A DNA stretch of 64,000 nucleotides, taken from Agriotes lineatus (Eukaryota; Arthropoda; Insecta; Coleoptera; Elateridae). The first letter of the stretch is position 1. Each line of letters opens with the position of its first letter. The translations under genes and the position numbers were made by a program. The notes under the pieces were generated by a model. That model searched no databases, was not told where the DNA came from, and worked only from the letters and a program-made list of their open reading frames with translations. Shown in pieces: positions 22,200 to 32,940 of the stretch. The stretch is taken from assembly GCA_940337035.1 (NCBI GenBank), contig CALNHX010002827.1, positions 1 to 64,000 of the forward strand, in the 5' to 3' direction.

Positions 22200-23785
22200 T
22201 AGCTACTTTTAACTACTACTTTTAGCAGGAAAAAAGTCAGGCTGATAGGTCTGAAGTTCTTTGCGGTATCATGCATTGCTTGTCCCGTTTTGGGTATAAA
22301 TATTACTTTGACCGTCCTCCAGGGCACAGGAATATTTTCTAGGGCCAGGCTAGTACGAAGAATGTGATAAAGGGGCCGTAACAGCACCTCCAATCTATGC
22401 TGTAGCAGAGCCGGAAAAATTCCGTCAGCACCAGCGCTCTTATATGGTTCAAAGGTGAACAGTGTCCACTTTAAACGATCTAGGCTCCACTACCTTTAAG
22501 GCCGTCCGCCAGTCCATTGCGGTGTGCGCGATGCGTGGGGGCCTCTCAGGTAGGGCTTCTTGTACAAGACTGGAGCCAGGGAATTAAACATCAATGAGAT
22601 GCTTGAGAGCCATCTCCCTGGTGTCCGTGAAGATACCCAATGGAAACCTCAGCATCCCCAGCCTGGAACCTAAAATTTTAGAAAACACCTTTTGCAGTCT
22701 AACTGCTCCTGGTAGGCCTTCAATACTTTCGCAGAAGGCCCGCCAAGTTTCTCTTTTACTTCTGCGTATGCAGCTTTTGTATGACCGGAAGGACAGTTTA
22801 TAATTGTCCCAGTCCAGTTGAGAGTTTGTGAGTCTGGCTCTATTGAAGAGCCTGCGCGTTTCTTTGCGGAGGGACTAGAGTTCAGGGTTCCACCATGGAG
22901 TCCTTTTACCTTCCCTGCATCGTTTCACAGGACAATTGGTCTCGTATAACTCTAAGATGGAGCGGTGTACAAGATCAACGCTCTCTTCTAGCTCGTCAGA
23001 ATTTTTTGGAATGATTCTAACCAAATCTAACCTATTTCGGAGGTCCTGTTTATAGCCCTCCCAATTGGTTGCTCTGGGGTTTCTAAAAATATTCGACGAT
23101 GGCGGTCGCTTTAGATTTAGATTGAAAGTGCTATGACGGTGATCCCAAAGGGAGGGTTCCGTCAATACCTGCCAGTCTAACGGAGCGACCGTAGCGGTGC
23201 CCACTGTTATGTCGATGACTTCTTGCCTTCTGTCAGTGACAAAGGTAGGTGTAGTACCATAGTTTAGTACATCCAACTTCGTAGTGTAGAGATACTCCAT
23301 TAGGCCTCTACCTCGTGGGTTGATGTCCGTGTTGCCCCAGCAGATGTGGTAAGCATTGGCGTCACACCTTACCAGCAGAGGTAAATTATTCGTGTCACAG
23401 TAGCTTACCAGTCCCTTAAACTCTGGGGTAGGTGGCAGTTCTTGTGCATCGTAAGGGAAGTAGGCAGAACTAAGAACAAAGCTCCTCCTGCTGTTGCCAT
23501 CTATAAGACCAATTTTTACTGCCACTAGATCCCTGGAACAGAAATTGGGCAATATATGTATATCGGTTAGTCCCGAAGAGTATATGCAAACTCTTGGTAT
23601 AACCGCATTTGTGCAATAAAACAGAGAACCGCTACTGAGACATAGCCCCTGGACGAGCCATGTCGTACCCATGATTCCTGAATAAGTGCTATATTGATAT
23701 TATCATTTGTAAGCCTCCTCTGCAGAGCATAGTAGGCTGCTATACTGTGTTGCAGGTTGATTTGTAAGAGATGGATACAATTCAT
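22200..23785 (-). pseudogene. LOA/R1-like ORF2 remnant (endonuclease and start of RT)
   Basis: Starts with MNCIHLLQINLQHS at 23785 and shifts frame near 23600. The endonuclease then continues in a 265-codon frame (23672-22875): LSSAYFPYD, LLVRCDANAYHICWG, INPRGRGLMEYL, PTFVTDRRQEVIDITVG, DHRHSTF and RTPWWNPEL. These are APE-type endonuclease residues with the final Asp-His pair present. Downstream the RT lead-in is recognisable through frameshifts (LDWDNYK, SKRETWRAFCESIE) and ends with WRTVKVIFIPKTG and NFRPISLT near 22250. The rest of the RT is missing. It is inactive. Confidence 0.85.
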
Positions 23786-23910
23786 TAAGGGAAAAGCGTC
23801 TACTCCTACTCCTGCTACTCCGCCGCATCCTCTGCCTCCGCAGCAGAGACAGACACTTTCATGCCTTTAAGATCTGCTACGGGCGGCTTTTCTTTTGCAT
23901 GTTTAGAGTC

Positions 23911-24097
23911 TTAGAAAGAGACCCTTACCATGCCCGCATATGCCTTCATGCCGAGTTGCTTCAGAACCGACACGGAGAGCCCGTCCACGCCAAGAACAAG
24001 CCTGAGCCCTTTGGACTCGAACCGTCCGGCATGCCGAATTCTTCAGAGATCGGGCCAAAGTCCCGGATTCTGGCGTTTTAACCTTCTTAAGATGGTA
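23911..24097 (-). pseudogene. LOA-like ORF1, C-terminal part after the RTE insertion
   Basis: On the minus strand the frame entering from the insertion reads TILRRLKRQNPGLW. After a stop and shift it gives FESKGLRLVLGVDGLSVSVL with a stop at 23913-23911. This is the end of a DUF4780-like ORF1 protein, whose family ends with a similar G-x-R-L-V-L-x-x-D-G block. It continues the piece at 27337-28097 and proves that the RTE entered a pre-existing ORF1. Confidence 0.75.
24089..24097 (+). repeat. target-site duplication of RTE, left copy
   Basis: AAGATGGTA here and at 27337-27345 flank the RTE element. Removing one copy and the element rejoins the LOA-like ORF1 reading. Confidence 0.85.
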
Positions 24098-24274
24098 CCC
24101 TGGTGAAGGGCAGCAGCGATCACCAGTACCAGTCCGAAGCGTAGAGGAAATGATCCTGGACCGGTTCGACGCTGGAATAGCACAGGCATGGCTGGAACAG
24201 TTTTAATGGCTGTGGTACTGCGATGAGGAAAGCCTTGGGATGACTACCTCATTATTTATCCCTAACAAATCAAA

Positions 24275-24538
24275 ATGGCTAATAGTGATGACACAGTAAA
24301 TATTACTGATCATGGGCATCGGAACCCAAGATCCGGCAGGGGAAGAAACTGCAGGGCTTCCCAGGTCGTCATCCGGCGAAATCCCTGTAGAAGAAACACA
24401 GACACAATACCATCTACCATAGGATGTAATGTTAATCAAGGAAAGCTCCACATATATAATAAGACTATTCGTATAGCTACCTGGAATATAAGAAGCTTAT
24501 TCATGGCTGGAAAGCTAGCAAACACTGAAAATGAGTAG
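24275..24538 (+). CDS. RTE N-terminal segment with first endonuclease motif
   Basis: 87 codons ending with IRIATWNIRSLFMAGKLANT, the opening beta-strand of the APE-type endonuclease (the Asn of TWN is catalytic). The family then continues with a Met-Ser/Lys-Arg-Leu-Asn-I block, which here lies in the next frame at 24531. The two frames overlap by the eight bases ATGAGTAG. Because the break falls inside a single folded domain, a small indel is more likely than a designed second ORF. Confidence 0.75.
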   Translation: MANSDDTVNITDHGHRNPRSGRGRNCRASQVVIRRNPCRRNTDTIPSTIGCNVNQGKLHIYNKTIRIATWNIRSLFMAGKLANTENE

Positions 24539-27323
24539 ATTAAACATCAGTATTCTTGGTCTAAGTGAAGTCAGATGGCCCGGCAAGGGATGTCAGAAAA
24601 CAGATCATGGATACATATACTACTCAGGAGGATCTGACACGCAACGTGGCGTTGCGGTGATGGTTAAATCGGACATTGCAAGGTCAGTTACAGACTTTGT
24701 ACCTGTAAATGATAGAGTCATGATGTTGAAATTACAAACTTCACACCGCACAATGAATTTAATACAGGTCTATGCTCCTACACTAGATAAGTCGGACGAA
24801 GAAGTTGAAGCATTCTATGACAGTATTGAAGAGCTCATGCAACTCACGAAAAAAGGTGAAATCACATTTGTCATAGGAGATTTCAACGCCAAAGTTGGCG
24901 TCGGTACGGAAAATGATACAGTGGGAAGATATGGTCTTGGCGAAAGAAACTGTAGGGGCGACCGACTCGTACAGTTTTGCAATGAACATGATTTATTTAT
25001 CTCCAACACTTTCTATAAACATCATCCACGCCGACTGTACACGTGGACCTTTCCAGCTGACACAAAAGAACACATCGTAAGAAATCAGATTGACTTTCTA
25101 CTGCTAAACCATGGTTTTAAAAGATATATGAAATCGGTGAAGACATATCCAGGAGCCGATGTTGGCTCTGACCACAACCCAGTCGTAGCCGACTTCAGAT
25201 TACTTCGTTTTAAAGCAGTTAAAAAGGATAAAAGACGGAAAAACATAGACGTCGAGAAACTGGATGACCCTGTTATTAAAATCCATGTAGGCGAAGCCCT
25301 TGAAAAGGAATTTAGGAAAATAAGCAATCCTCAACCAACCGAAGTGGAAACAACATGGAATTCAATTGAAACGGCATTAAATAACATACCTAAAAACCAA
25401 ATAGGGTTCACAGAAAATAACAAAAAACAAGAATGGATGACATCGGAAATTCTAAAACTAATGGAAGAGAGAAGGCAGTATAAGAATGTTGATCTCATAA
25501 AATACAAAGAGGTAAACAAATCAATAAGAAGAAAAATAAGAGGGGCTAAAGAACAATGGATGATGAAAAAATGCGAAGAAATAGAAAACCTTCAAGCAAA
25601 GCATAATACGTTCAACTTACACAAAAAAGTTCAAGAACTAGGAAATAGAGGTCGAAAACATCAGACAACGATCTTAAGAAATACCAATAACACAATAATA
25701 ATTGGAATAGAAGACAAGCTTAAAAGGTGGACTCAATATGTCGAAACACTCTTTCAATATGACCGATCATCTCCACCATCATTGGAAGATATAGACGAAC
25801 TAGGACCGAAAATAAATAAAGAAGAAATCATTCATGCAATCAAATTACAGAAAAACAAAAAAGCTACAGGCCCTGACAACATTTATGCGGAAGTACTCAA
25901 AATCATAGCAGAACAGGATGGTTGCGGCTTAAAACTTCTTACTTCGCTATTCAATGCCATTTATACCACTGGGAAAATCCCTACTAGCTGGCTGAGATCT
26001 ACTTTTATCACTCTGCCTAAGAAAATCAATTCATCTGAATGTGACCACTACAGATTGATAAGCCTCATGTCTCATGTGCTGAAAGTATTCATACGAATAA
26101 TCCATTCAAGAATATACAAGAAATGCGAAAATCAAATGGATAAAACACAATTCGGATTTAGAAATGGACTCGGCACACGTGAAGCACTATTTTCCCTCAA
26201 TGTACTGGCCCAGCGATGTCGGGACATGAACCAAGACCTATACGCCTGCTTTATAGACTACCGTAAGGCGTTTGATTGCGTACAGCATGAGAAAATGATT
26301 AACATCTTGAAAGCAACAGGCGTGGACAGAAGGGACATACAGATTATCACTGATCTGTACTGGAACCAAACGGCCGAAGTAAGAGTAGGTCATGCAGTCA
26401 CTGAAGCTATTAAAATTAAAAAAGGCGTCCGACAGGGATGTGTGTTATCACCGCTTCTCTTTAACATTTATTCAGAGGTAATTTTCAGAGAAGCACTTAA
26501 TGAAACATCAGGTGGGATCAAGGTTAATGGAAAGCCAATAAATAACTTGCGATATGCCGACGACGCAGTAATCCTAGCAAACACTCCTGGAGAGCTGCAA
26601 CAAATGATGGATCAGCTAATACAACATAGTGAGAGGTTCGGCTTAATTATGAATACAGCGAAAACAAAATTAATGGTATTCTCAAAAACACCGATTTACG
26701 CAGCCATAACAATCAACGGTTGCATTATAGAGCAAGTGACCAATTTTAAATATCTGGGTGCCGTGGTAAACAAACACTGTGACATGACAAAAGAAATTAA
26801 ATCTAGAATCGAACAAGCAAGGAAAATATTTGTCACGATGCGAAACTTCTTTGTCAGACCTGACCTAACCTTAGAATTGAGAACTCGTATGTTAAGATGT
26901 TATGTATTCCCAGTTCTATTTTATGGATGTGAGAGCTGGACCCTTAACCCCTCTATGGAAAAAAGAATTGAAGCCTTCGAAATGTACCTCTACAGGCGTA
27001 TGCTTAAGATCTCCTGGGTGCAAAGAGTTACTAACATCGAGGTACTTACACGAATGAAGAAACAAAAAGAACTACTGCTCACAGTTATGGAGAGGAAAAC
27101 TCAATATCTGGGCCATATCATGAGAGGAAATCGATACGAACTGCTTCAACTCATTATTGAAGGCAAAATCCAGGGAAAACGATCAGTCGGCAGGCGCCAG
27201 AATTCATGGCTAAAAGATCTGCGCCGTTGGTTTGGCTGCACATCAGTTGACATCTTCCGGGCAGCGGTGTCTAAAACTATGTTAGCTATTTGGATCACCA
27301 ACCTCCGAAAGGAGATAGTGTAA
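24531..27323 (+). CDS. RTE endonuclease/reverse transcriptase polyprotein
   Basis: 930 codons. Endonuclease: LGLSEVRWPG (catalytic Glu), IQVYAPT, FVIGDFNAKVG (Asp/Asn), RNQIDF and GSDHNPVVADF (Asp-His). RT: KNKKATGPDNIYAEVLK, FITLPKK, FIDYRKAFDCV, RQGCVLSPLLFN, the catalytic RYADDAVILA box near 26560, and FYGCESWTL. C-terminal tail: RMLKISWVQRVTN, YLGHIMRG and RQNSWLKDLRRWF. The protein nicks DNA and copies its RNA at the nick (target-primed reverse transcription). Apart from the frameshift at 24531, no stop interrupts it. It is the fullest copy of this type here; relatives at 921-2337 and 50690-51264 are decayed. Confidence 0.92.
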   Translation: MSRLNISILGLSEVRWPGKGCQKTDHGYIYYSGGSDTQRGVAVMVKSDIARSVTDFVPVNDRVMMLKLQTSHRTMNLIQVYAPTLDKSDEEVEAFYDSIEELMQLTKKGEITFVIGDFNAKVGVGTENDTVGRYGLGERNCRGDRLVQFCNEHDLFISNTFYKHHPRRLYTWTFPADTKEHIVRNQIDFLLLNHGFKRYMKSVKTYPGADVGSDHNPVVADFRLLRFKAVKKDKRRKNIDVEKLDDPVIKIHVGEALEKEFRKISNPQPTEVETTWNSIETALNNIPKNQIGFTENNKKQEWMTSEILKLMEERRQYKNVDLIKYKEVNKSIRRKIRGAKEQWMMKKCEEIENLQAKHNTFNLHKKVQELGNRGRKHQTTILRNTNNTIIIGIEDKLKRWTQYVETLFQYDRSSPPSLEDIDELGPKINKEEIIHAIKLQKNKKATGPDNIYAEVLKIIAEQDGCGLKLLTSLFNAIYTTGKIPTSWLRSTFITLPKKINSSECDHYRLISLMSHVLKVFIRIIHSRIYKKCENQMDKTQFGFRNGLGTREALFSLNVLAQRCRDMNQDLYACFIDYRKAFDCVQHEKMINILKATGVDRRDIQIITDLYWNQTAEVRVGHAVTEAIKIKKGVRQGCVLSPLLFNIYSEVIFREALNETSGGIKVNGKPINNLRYADDAVILANTPGELQQMMDQLIQHSERFGLIMNTAKTKLMVFSKTPIYAAITINGCIIEQVTNFKYLGAVVNKHCDMTKEIKSRIEQARKIFVTMRNFFVRPDLTLELRTRMLRCYVFPVLFYGCESWTLNPSMEKRIEAFEMYLYRRMLKISWVQRVTNIEVLTRMKKQKELLLTVMERKTQYLGHIMRGNRYELLQLIIEGKIQGKRSVGRRQNSWLKDLRRWFGCTSVDIFRAAVSKTMLAIWITNLRKEIV

Positions 27324-27336
27324 AAAGAAGAAGAAG

Positions 27337-27345
27337 AAGATGGTA
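27337..27345 (+). repeat. target-site duplication of RTE, right copy
   Basis: Second AAGATGGTA, directly after the AAG-repeat tail. Because the tail is itself AAG, the duplication could be counted one or a few bases shorter. Confidence 0.8.
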
Positions 27346-28097
27346 GCTCCGTCCTCAGGTACACCCGGTATCCAGGCCACCATCTTACTTAGCCTGGGGA
27401 CGGAGTCGCCCTCTAAAAAACGAGTTCGACTCCTGTGCTGATCTTACCGACGCGACGGTTTCTTTTAACCAGGTCTTGGGGAAGGCATCGGAACATGTGA
27501 CCATAATGATCCCTTGTTCCGTCCTTCTAAAATCGTCGTATTTTGGGTGGGGCCCCTCATCTGGGATCCCGTCCATGTATTTGCCGAGGGTAAGTTGAAT
27601 TTCCCCGGCAAGCACCACAGAGATTTGCGACTCCGGAAAGTTTGCTCGAGCAATCGCAACTCTGAGATTTTTGTTGGCTGTTTGACTGTACGAGAGCCCG
27701 AGTCGGACCCTGTTGGCGGCTTTCTGTGCACTAGGAGGAGTCTCCTTCTCTGGGCGGCCCCGTTTGGAGCCCCCAGCAGAGAGCGTGGCCTTCTCCGTGG
27801 CACTAGGTTGGTCTGTAACAGTAGTGCCTTTGGTAAGAAGCTCCTGCTGTGTGCCAGTACCTGTAGACGGGCCTGGTTGGTCACTGATAGCCAACCCGGC
27901 CTTCGCCTTCTTACACCGTCTTCTTTCTGCACCGCAACGGTTTCTCTTAGTAGAAGCCTTTTTTGCGATGCAGTGTCGGTTTCTGAGGAGGGCCCCGAAA
28001 CGGTTCCCTCCTTATTAGGTGGTGCTGGAGGACCTCCCGTAGAGGAGCACCCTCCTGAGGTGTTTGTGTTTTTAATGTCATCCATAATTAATCTCAC
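27337..28097 (-). pseudogene. LOA-like ORF1, N-terminal and middle part
   Basis: Starts MDDIKNTNTSGGC... at about 28085, shifts frame near 27890, and continues MAISDQPGPSTGTGT, Pro/Ser/Thr-rich linker, NLRVAIARANFPE, GEIQLTLGKYMD and PKTWLKETVASV. It shifts again and reads SKMVAWIPGVPEDGATI up to the RTE junction. The PKTWL...V block and a following K-x-x-A-W-x-P-G are the signature of DUF4780-type ORF1 proteins of LOA-like elements. ORF1 probably binds element RNA (family knowledge). Overlapping plus-strand frames (27514-28161) are shadows. Confidence 0.75.
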
Positions 28098-28140
28098 GAG
28101 TAGTCAGGAAAGGAGGTCGAGCCTGTTGCAGGATGTATTG

Positions 28141-30533
28141 CTTATTTTTTGTTTTAAATGATTCCAATAAAACTTAACTCAATTCTTTAATTATTACACT
28201 TAATTTATATTATAAGATCAGTGATTATTTCAAAACTTAATTTATATTTGCCGTTAACTAATTTTAAATGTACTTAATGCATTAAAATTATTTATTTGCT
28301 CCATTACTTTGAGGGAACCGTGTTCCAAATAATTCTACTAAACCAATGTGTAATGTCCTCTGGTGATTTATTTCTTTCTGCGTGGTGCGTACCGTATTAA
28401 GTGACACTTCTGTTATTTCTTGTTGTACCTAGGTTCGTCGTTACAGATTTCATTTGAGAGTAATTATTCTGAAGCTGGCCAACGCCGTGACGCCCTCTAT
28501 AGGTTATCACCTTACAGGTAATTCTATTTATTACGTTGAAAACCACTCCCTGACTTCGACTTGAACTGTTGCGAGCATATACTCCTTGAGTTACCAGCGT
28601 AGACAACGAATTCTTATTACAGGTACGCAGAATTATTCAACGCAGAAGTAAATTTATTGTTAAGGTTATTGTTAGTATATAAAACGGTAAGAATTTTTAT
28701 TTTCGAAACCTATTTTTGTTATGTTCGGCGAGTTCAAGCTTCTAATTAAAACTTTAATTGTATTTTTGTAACCTCTTTTAATATAGCATCTTGAAGTCCC
28801 TAATTTATATTTAAACTAAAATATTAAAAGAAAGATTATTAAAAAGGCTTTTCAAAAATACTAAATATAGGTACTATATTAGGATTAATACACAGAGCCA
28901 CTATTTTACACTCGAAATATAATTCAGAAAAAACGTTATTTTTTAGTAACGTTTTCTATCATTCAGTGGTTTCTTGTTACAGCAATCACCTGAAATTTAG
29001 CATTTTTTTCAGAAAATCGTTTTTATCTCCAAAATAGTTATCTCTAGATCCATACAGCTTTACATTAAGATGGTTACTTTACCGAAAATGCTTCAATTGA
29101 GAGGTTTTGTGACGCTATACTATTGAATGTAATCATTAATTTTGGATTTACATTTTTGAGTTTTTCAAGTAATTTATTAACCTATTTCAAAATTCCAGCC
29201 CCAAACTATTTATTGATTAATCAACATTTTCAAGGCGTAGAATTATGAATAACAACCATCAACTGAGGTGCAAAAGTCCTCATGCTATAATGTGAGCAGC
29301 CTTTCAGAATGTCTGTTGTAGCATTGTTAATAATTTTATATGTCCTTGTGAAATACCTAATTTCTCAACAGGACCGGAGCATCGAGATTTTTAGCAAAAT
29401 GTACTCCAAAGTTATTTGAAGAGATACCCCTTGATATTCACACGTGGTACATGCACGGTGGTTTAGTTTGACTGCAATACAGTTTTCAGATGATCTCTTG
29501 TTATGTTATTCTAAATTTTTAAAGCAACCGTGGTAGAGTTTCTTCTCGTCCACCTTTGGCTTTGCATTCAAGTGGGGTATAGTAGCCGAAAGTCCTGCCA
29601 ATTTTCTCTGATCTCAAGACAGACTTTCCCGCCGCTCACCTCGCGTCATCGGAAAAGCCGCTGAAATTGTCGGAGCACAAAGATTCCAACGTTGGTAACA
29701 ACCAGAAGTGCCGACATGCTCTCTCTACGTTTTACGCAATGATTAGTTGGCTTTCTAGGAGGGCTTATCATTAAATAGAGCGTTGTTCCGAGATCGATCT
29801 ACAACCAGATTAACTATTTCTTCCTAGATGAGCTACAAATAGATGGGAATTGTAATTTGCCACTTTGTGTGTGTTTCGACAAACCCTAGCTAAGTGGTTT
29901 TTAACTAAGCGTGGCCAAAACTTCTTTTGAAGTTACGAGTGTGGCGCTAATGGAAGACATCACATGGTGCTTCCGCTGTCGCTCTGAACAAGCCACTGTT
30001 TAACTATCGGAAGGAAATTTCTGCAGGTGCTATCGGCAATCCAAGAAAGCAAATAGCGCAGTAACATTCACGCAAATTAGAAAGCTGGAGGAACTACATG
30101 TCGTTCTCCTTTTATCAGGTCAGTAATATACTAATTTTGCATGCGGCATTAGTAATTGAACGTAAATAATTATTGAATCCTGTGTTAATAGGCAAATTTA
30201 CAGTTAATTTTCTAAAATCTTTCTGGTTGTACACTTTATTGAATATTAAGTACAGTCTGTTAAATTATTATTGTGTCTATTCTAAACGCATTCTTTTCTA
30301 AGTTATTTGGGGGAAGTACGTCTCTGTGCATCTTGGAATTTGGGAATACAGTGCACGAGTTCGTATTGGCTTGTAAAAATGTAATTTCACTTCCTGTGTT
30401 CCCAGATTAATTGCTGTCAAGTTAAGTTACGTTTGAATTGCCTTCTTGGTATCGGTGTCTCGACGCTCTGCTGCCGTGAATGATTTGAAAAAATCCAATT
30501 ACATCAACAGTGCAACAGTGGGTCGTAACAACA
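28141..30533. other. AT-rich non-coding region
   Basis: About 2.4 kb without a supportable gene on either strand. The sequence is AT-rich with no clear tandem repeat. The upstream edge of the LOA-like element is not sharply defined and may extend a little past 28140. Confidence 0.5.
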
Positions 30534-30608
30534 GATTGAAAATTAATAAGATGATGATAGAATGTGTAAGGTATACATATTCTATCATCATCTTATTAAT
30601 TTTCAATC
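30534..30608. repeat. near-perfect 75-nt hairpin
   Basis: Arms 30534-30568 and 30574-30608 pair over 35 positions with one non-Watson-Crick pair (G30564 opposite T30578, a G-U pair in RNA) and a 5-nt loop AGGTA. The left arm begins GATTGAAAATTAATAAGATG and the right arm ends with its complement. Pairing stops abruptly outside. Size fits a pre-miRNA-like or hairpin-siRNA precursor, but a fresh inverted duplication or a tiny MITE is equally possible. There is no expression evidence. Confidence 0.85.
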
Positions 30609-31469
30609 AATTGCACAAATGTAAATAGATCCAAGCCAAGCAGAAGCTTCCCAAATAATATACAACAATAGCTGTTACATGTATGCTCAAATTGATAAAA
30701 CAATACCTTACCTACAGCAAATAATAAAACCCAACAAGCATTTGCAGTGTTAAATTTACCAGGCAGCTGTAGAAAATTTGAAAGCTACCACACGGACCTG
30801 CGAGCTTATCAGGACATTTTCAAATTATACGAGTAAGCGGCTTTTGGACTATTTATCTAAGATTACGACCCCCTATAGCTGTCTTGTCATATTTTTACGC
30901 TGGATATAATATCGAGTTTTGGGCAGGCATTTAATGGTTCACAGCATTATGCAGCTGCATCCGCCGCCATGAAATCTAAAAGGCACTCGTTTTCTAGCGT
31001 CGCTTATATTCGTTGGCACGTTAGGTTCCAATATGGATTTAGTAGGCAGACGTTTTCCTAGAATGTTCTGCGGAATGGATCGCCCGCAGGTGCATGCAAG
31101 ACGGCATCCTGTAGCTGGGGTAAGTGTGGAGTGTTTCGAGGAGTGTGTTCCAATCCGCGAAGCGTGCAAGTTGTGTGTTGGTGATGCTCCGTTTTTTTTT
31201 TGGTCTAACGCTTTCGGTTTATCGTCGCCTGTAGGCAAAATACCACTACTGTGTGTGCGTGGGATCCAAACAAAGCAAGAGCGTGCTTCTGGTCAGCTTT
31301 CTCATGCGGGTTCTGTCGTCCTTTGTTGCCGCATGTGAGTTCTGTGAAGGAATCATTGGGTACTCTTCATCGTCAACGCCTACGTCCGTTGAAGCATCTT
31401 GCCCTGTTGCGCATGCCTTGTGACATCGCTGTGCCGCACGCTGGACCCGTTCGACCGCCGCAGGTGAAG
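30609..31469. other. non-coding, nothing recognised
   Basis: Open frames of about 100 codons near 30939-31338 overlap on opposite strands and lack recognised domains. The composition is slightly more GC-rich around 31020-31470 than in the flanks. Confidence 0.4.
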
Positions 31470-32235
31470 CTAACAAGGTATTTTGTATACTATGTAATGG
31501 CAGCTATTTCATTTCGCGCACTAATTAACGCTAGCCACGATATTTGCGTGCTACTCAATGGCACCAATCATTTCTCACGCACTCATTAATGCCAGTAATC
31601 GTATTTTGTATGCTAACTAACGTCAGCAATCGTATTTTGTGTACTATTTAATGGCAGCTATCTCATTCCGCGCACTAATTAACGCTAGCAAACCTATTTG
31701 TTTACTATTCGGTGGCAGCAATCATTTCTCACGCACTCATTAATGCCAGTAATCATATTTTGTACGCTAACTAACGTCAGCATTCGTATTTTGTGTAATA
31801 TTTATTGGCAACTATCTCATTTCGCGCATTAATTAACGCTAGCGATCCTATTTGTATACTTTTTAGTGGCAGCACTCATTAATGCTAGTAATCATATTTT
31901 GTACGCTAACGAACGTCAGCAATCCTATTTTGTGTACTATTTAATGGAAACTATTTTATTTCGCGCACTAATTAACGCTAGCGACTCTATTTGTTTACTA
32001 TTCAATCGCAGCAATCATTTCTCACGCACTCATTAATGCCCGTAATCATATTTTGTACGCTAACCAATGTCAGCCATCATATGCTGCGTAATAATTAAAG
32101 CCAGTAATTATATGTATTTCATGTACTAGTGAATGTTTGTAACCGTATTTTGTGTGGTGTTGAGTGGTAACAACCTTATCGGAGTACTAATTAATGTCAG
32201 CAACCCTATTTTGTGTACTAATGGCTGTACAGAAG
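31470..32235 (+). repeat. two-level tandem repeat (31-bp monomer, about 154-bp higher-order unit)
   Basis: The basic monomer is about 31 bp and looks like CACTAATTAACGCTAGC followed by an AATC..TATTTTGTG-type half. Five variant monomers form a higher-order unit: an ATTAATGCCAGTAATC type, a CTAACTAACGTCAGC type, an ATTTAATGGCAGCTATC type, an ACTAATTAACGCTAGC type and a GTGGCAGCAATCATTTC type. The set recurs in the same order about four times; GCACTAATTAACGCTAGC appears near 31519, 31672 and 31964 with a variant near 31826. Looser monomers continue to about 32235. One unit near 31870 has lost part of a monomer. It is satellite-like and non-coding. Confidence 0.8.
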
Positions 32236-32940
32236 TATATTTGTGTGTCAGAACAATAAACCTATTTGTTAAATGCTATCGTTGTATTTTCTTTGTGTGT
32301 TGCATGCCGAGTTTCAGGTTAATCAGTCTGCAGTGTAAGATTGATGTAAAGCGAAGCGAGGACAAAGTTGTGAGCGTCAAAGGTAGGTTCGAACGCTACC
32401 CTACCCGGTTTGGCTTTCGGGGCTTTGTTAAACGTGGGTTCCAAATTCTGAATCCCGTGGCGCCCTATTATTTGGTAACACCTATGGCGTCCCGTTTATA
32501 GGACCACGCCCATCTCCCTGAGCATATTAATCCGTTGTTATTAGTCTGTATTCTAGGGCAAGTGGTGACTTTCCCCGGACGTGATAAGTTAAGTGGCACT
32601 CTCGTAACCCAAGGTGTCACTAACACGGTTTTATACCGTAACACGCCAGCGCAATCCACACACCACAAATCTCAAGATTCCAATAATGGACTGCACTGCA
32701 GAGCTAAACATAAGCGTGCAACCCACCATATAAAGGACTTTGCTACAACAGTCACTTAAAAACCTACCCGTACTATCCCGTTAAGTCGCATTTGGGCGAC
32801 TGAATGAGAATTCGTTGCGTTGCGTTCCACCGCCAATTCTAAAGTGAGCTAGATAGAGACGCTTGAGATATTGCCGAGGGGAGAGGCTCGATTGCTTGCC
32901 GACTTTAGTCACGAATTCACTTCACTTGCCGGGAACTATA
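32236..32940. other. non-coding, with a short match to the dispersed repeat
   Basis: No supportable gene. GTGGCGCCCTATTATTTGG at about 32458 recalls the dispersed repeat seen at 545 and 36585, but the flanks do not align well. Confidence 0.4.

Larger units (their letters stand above)
24098..27336 (+). mobile_element. RTE-clade non-LTR retrotransposon, nearly complete
   Basis: 3239 bp with a leader of about 175 bp, a coding region for endonuclease plus RT (24275-27323, one frameshift), almost no 3' UTR and an AAG-repeat tail. It is flanked by a 9-bp duplication, AAGATGGTA. Short total length, a C-terminal tail with YLGHIMRG and a trinucleotide 3' end instead of poly(A) are RTE/BovB-like traits. 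The target is ORF1 of the LOA-like element, in opposite orientation. Confidence 0.9.
22200..28140 (-). mobile_element. LOA/R1-like non-LTR retrotransposon, truncated and split
   Basis: Minus-strand element with ORF1 (28097-27337 continued at 24097-23911) and ORF2 (23785 down to about 22200). ORF2 stops inside the RT domain, so the element lacks its 3' end. The RTE element 24098-27336 sits in ORF1. Both ORFs carry frameshifts. Clade assignment to the LOA/R1 side of the Jockey-like group rests on the ORF1 type and on endonuclease motifs such as CDANAYH and WWNPEL. Confidence 0.8.

Noticed and set aside
24520..24545. ATGAGTAG as a designed termination-reinitiation site
   Set aside because: It cuts the endonuclease fold right after its first strand; a small deletion in a single frame explains it better. 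Kept only as a low-interest finding.
27514..28161. Plus-strand open frame of 215 codons as a gene
   Set aside because: It is the antisense shadow of the LOA-like ORF1, whose minus-strand reading has family motifs.
31033..31589. Open frames of 100-112 codons as host genes
   Set aside because: Overlapping frames on both strands, no motif, and the second runs into the tandem repeat.
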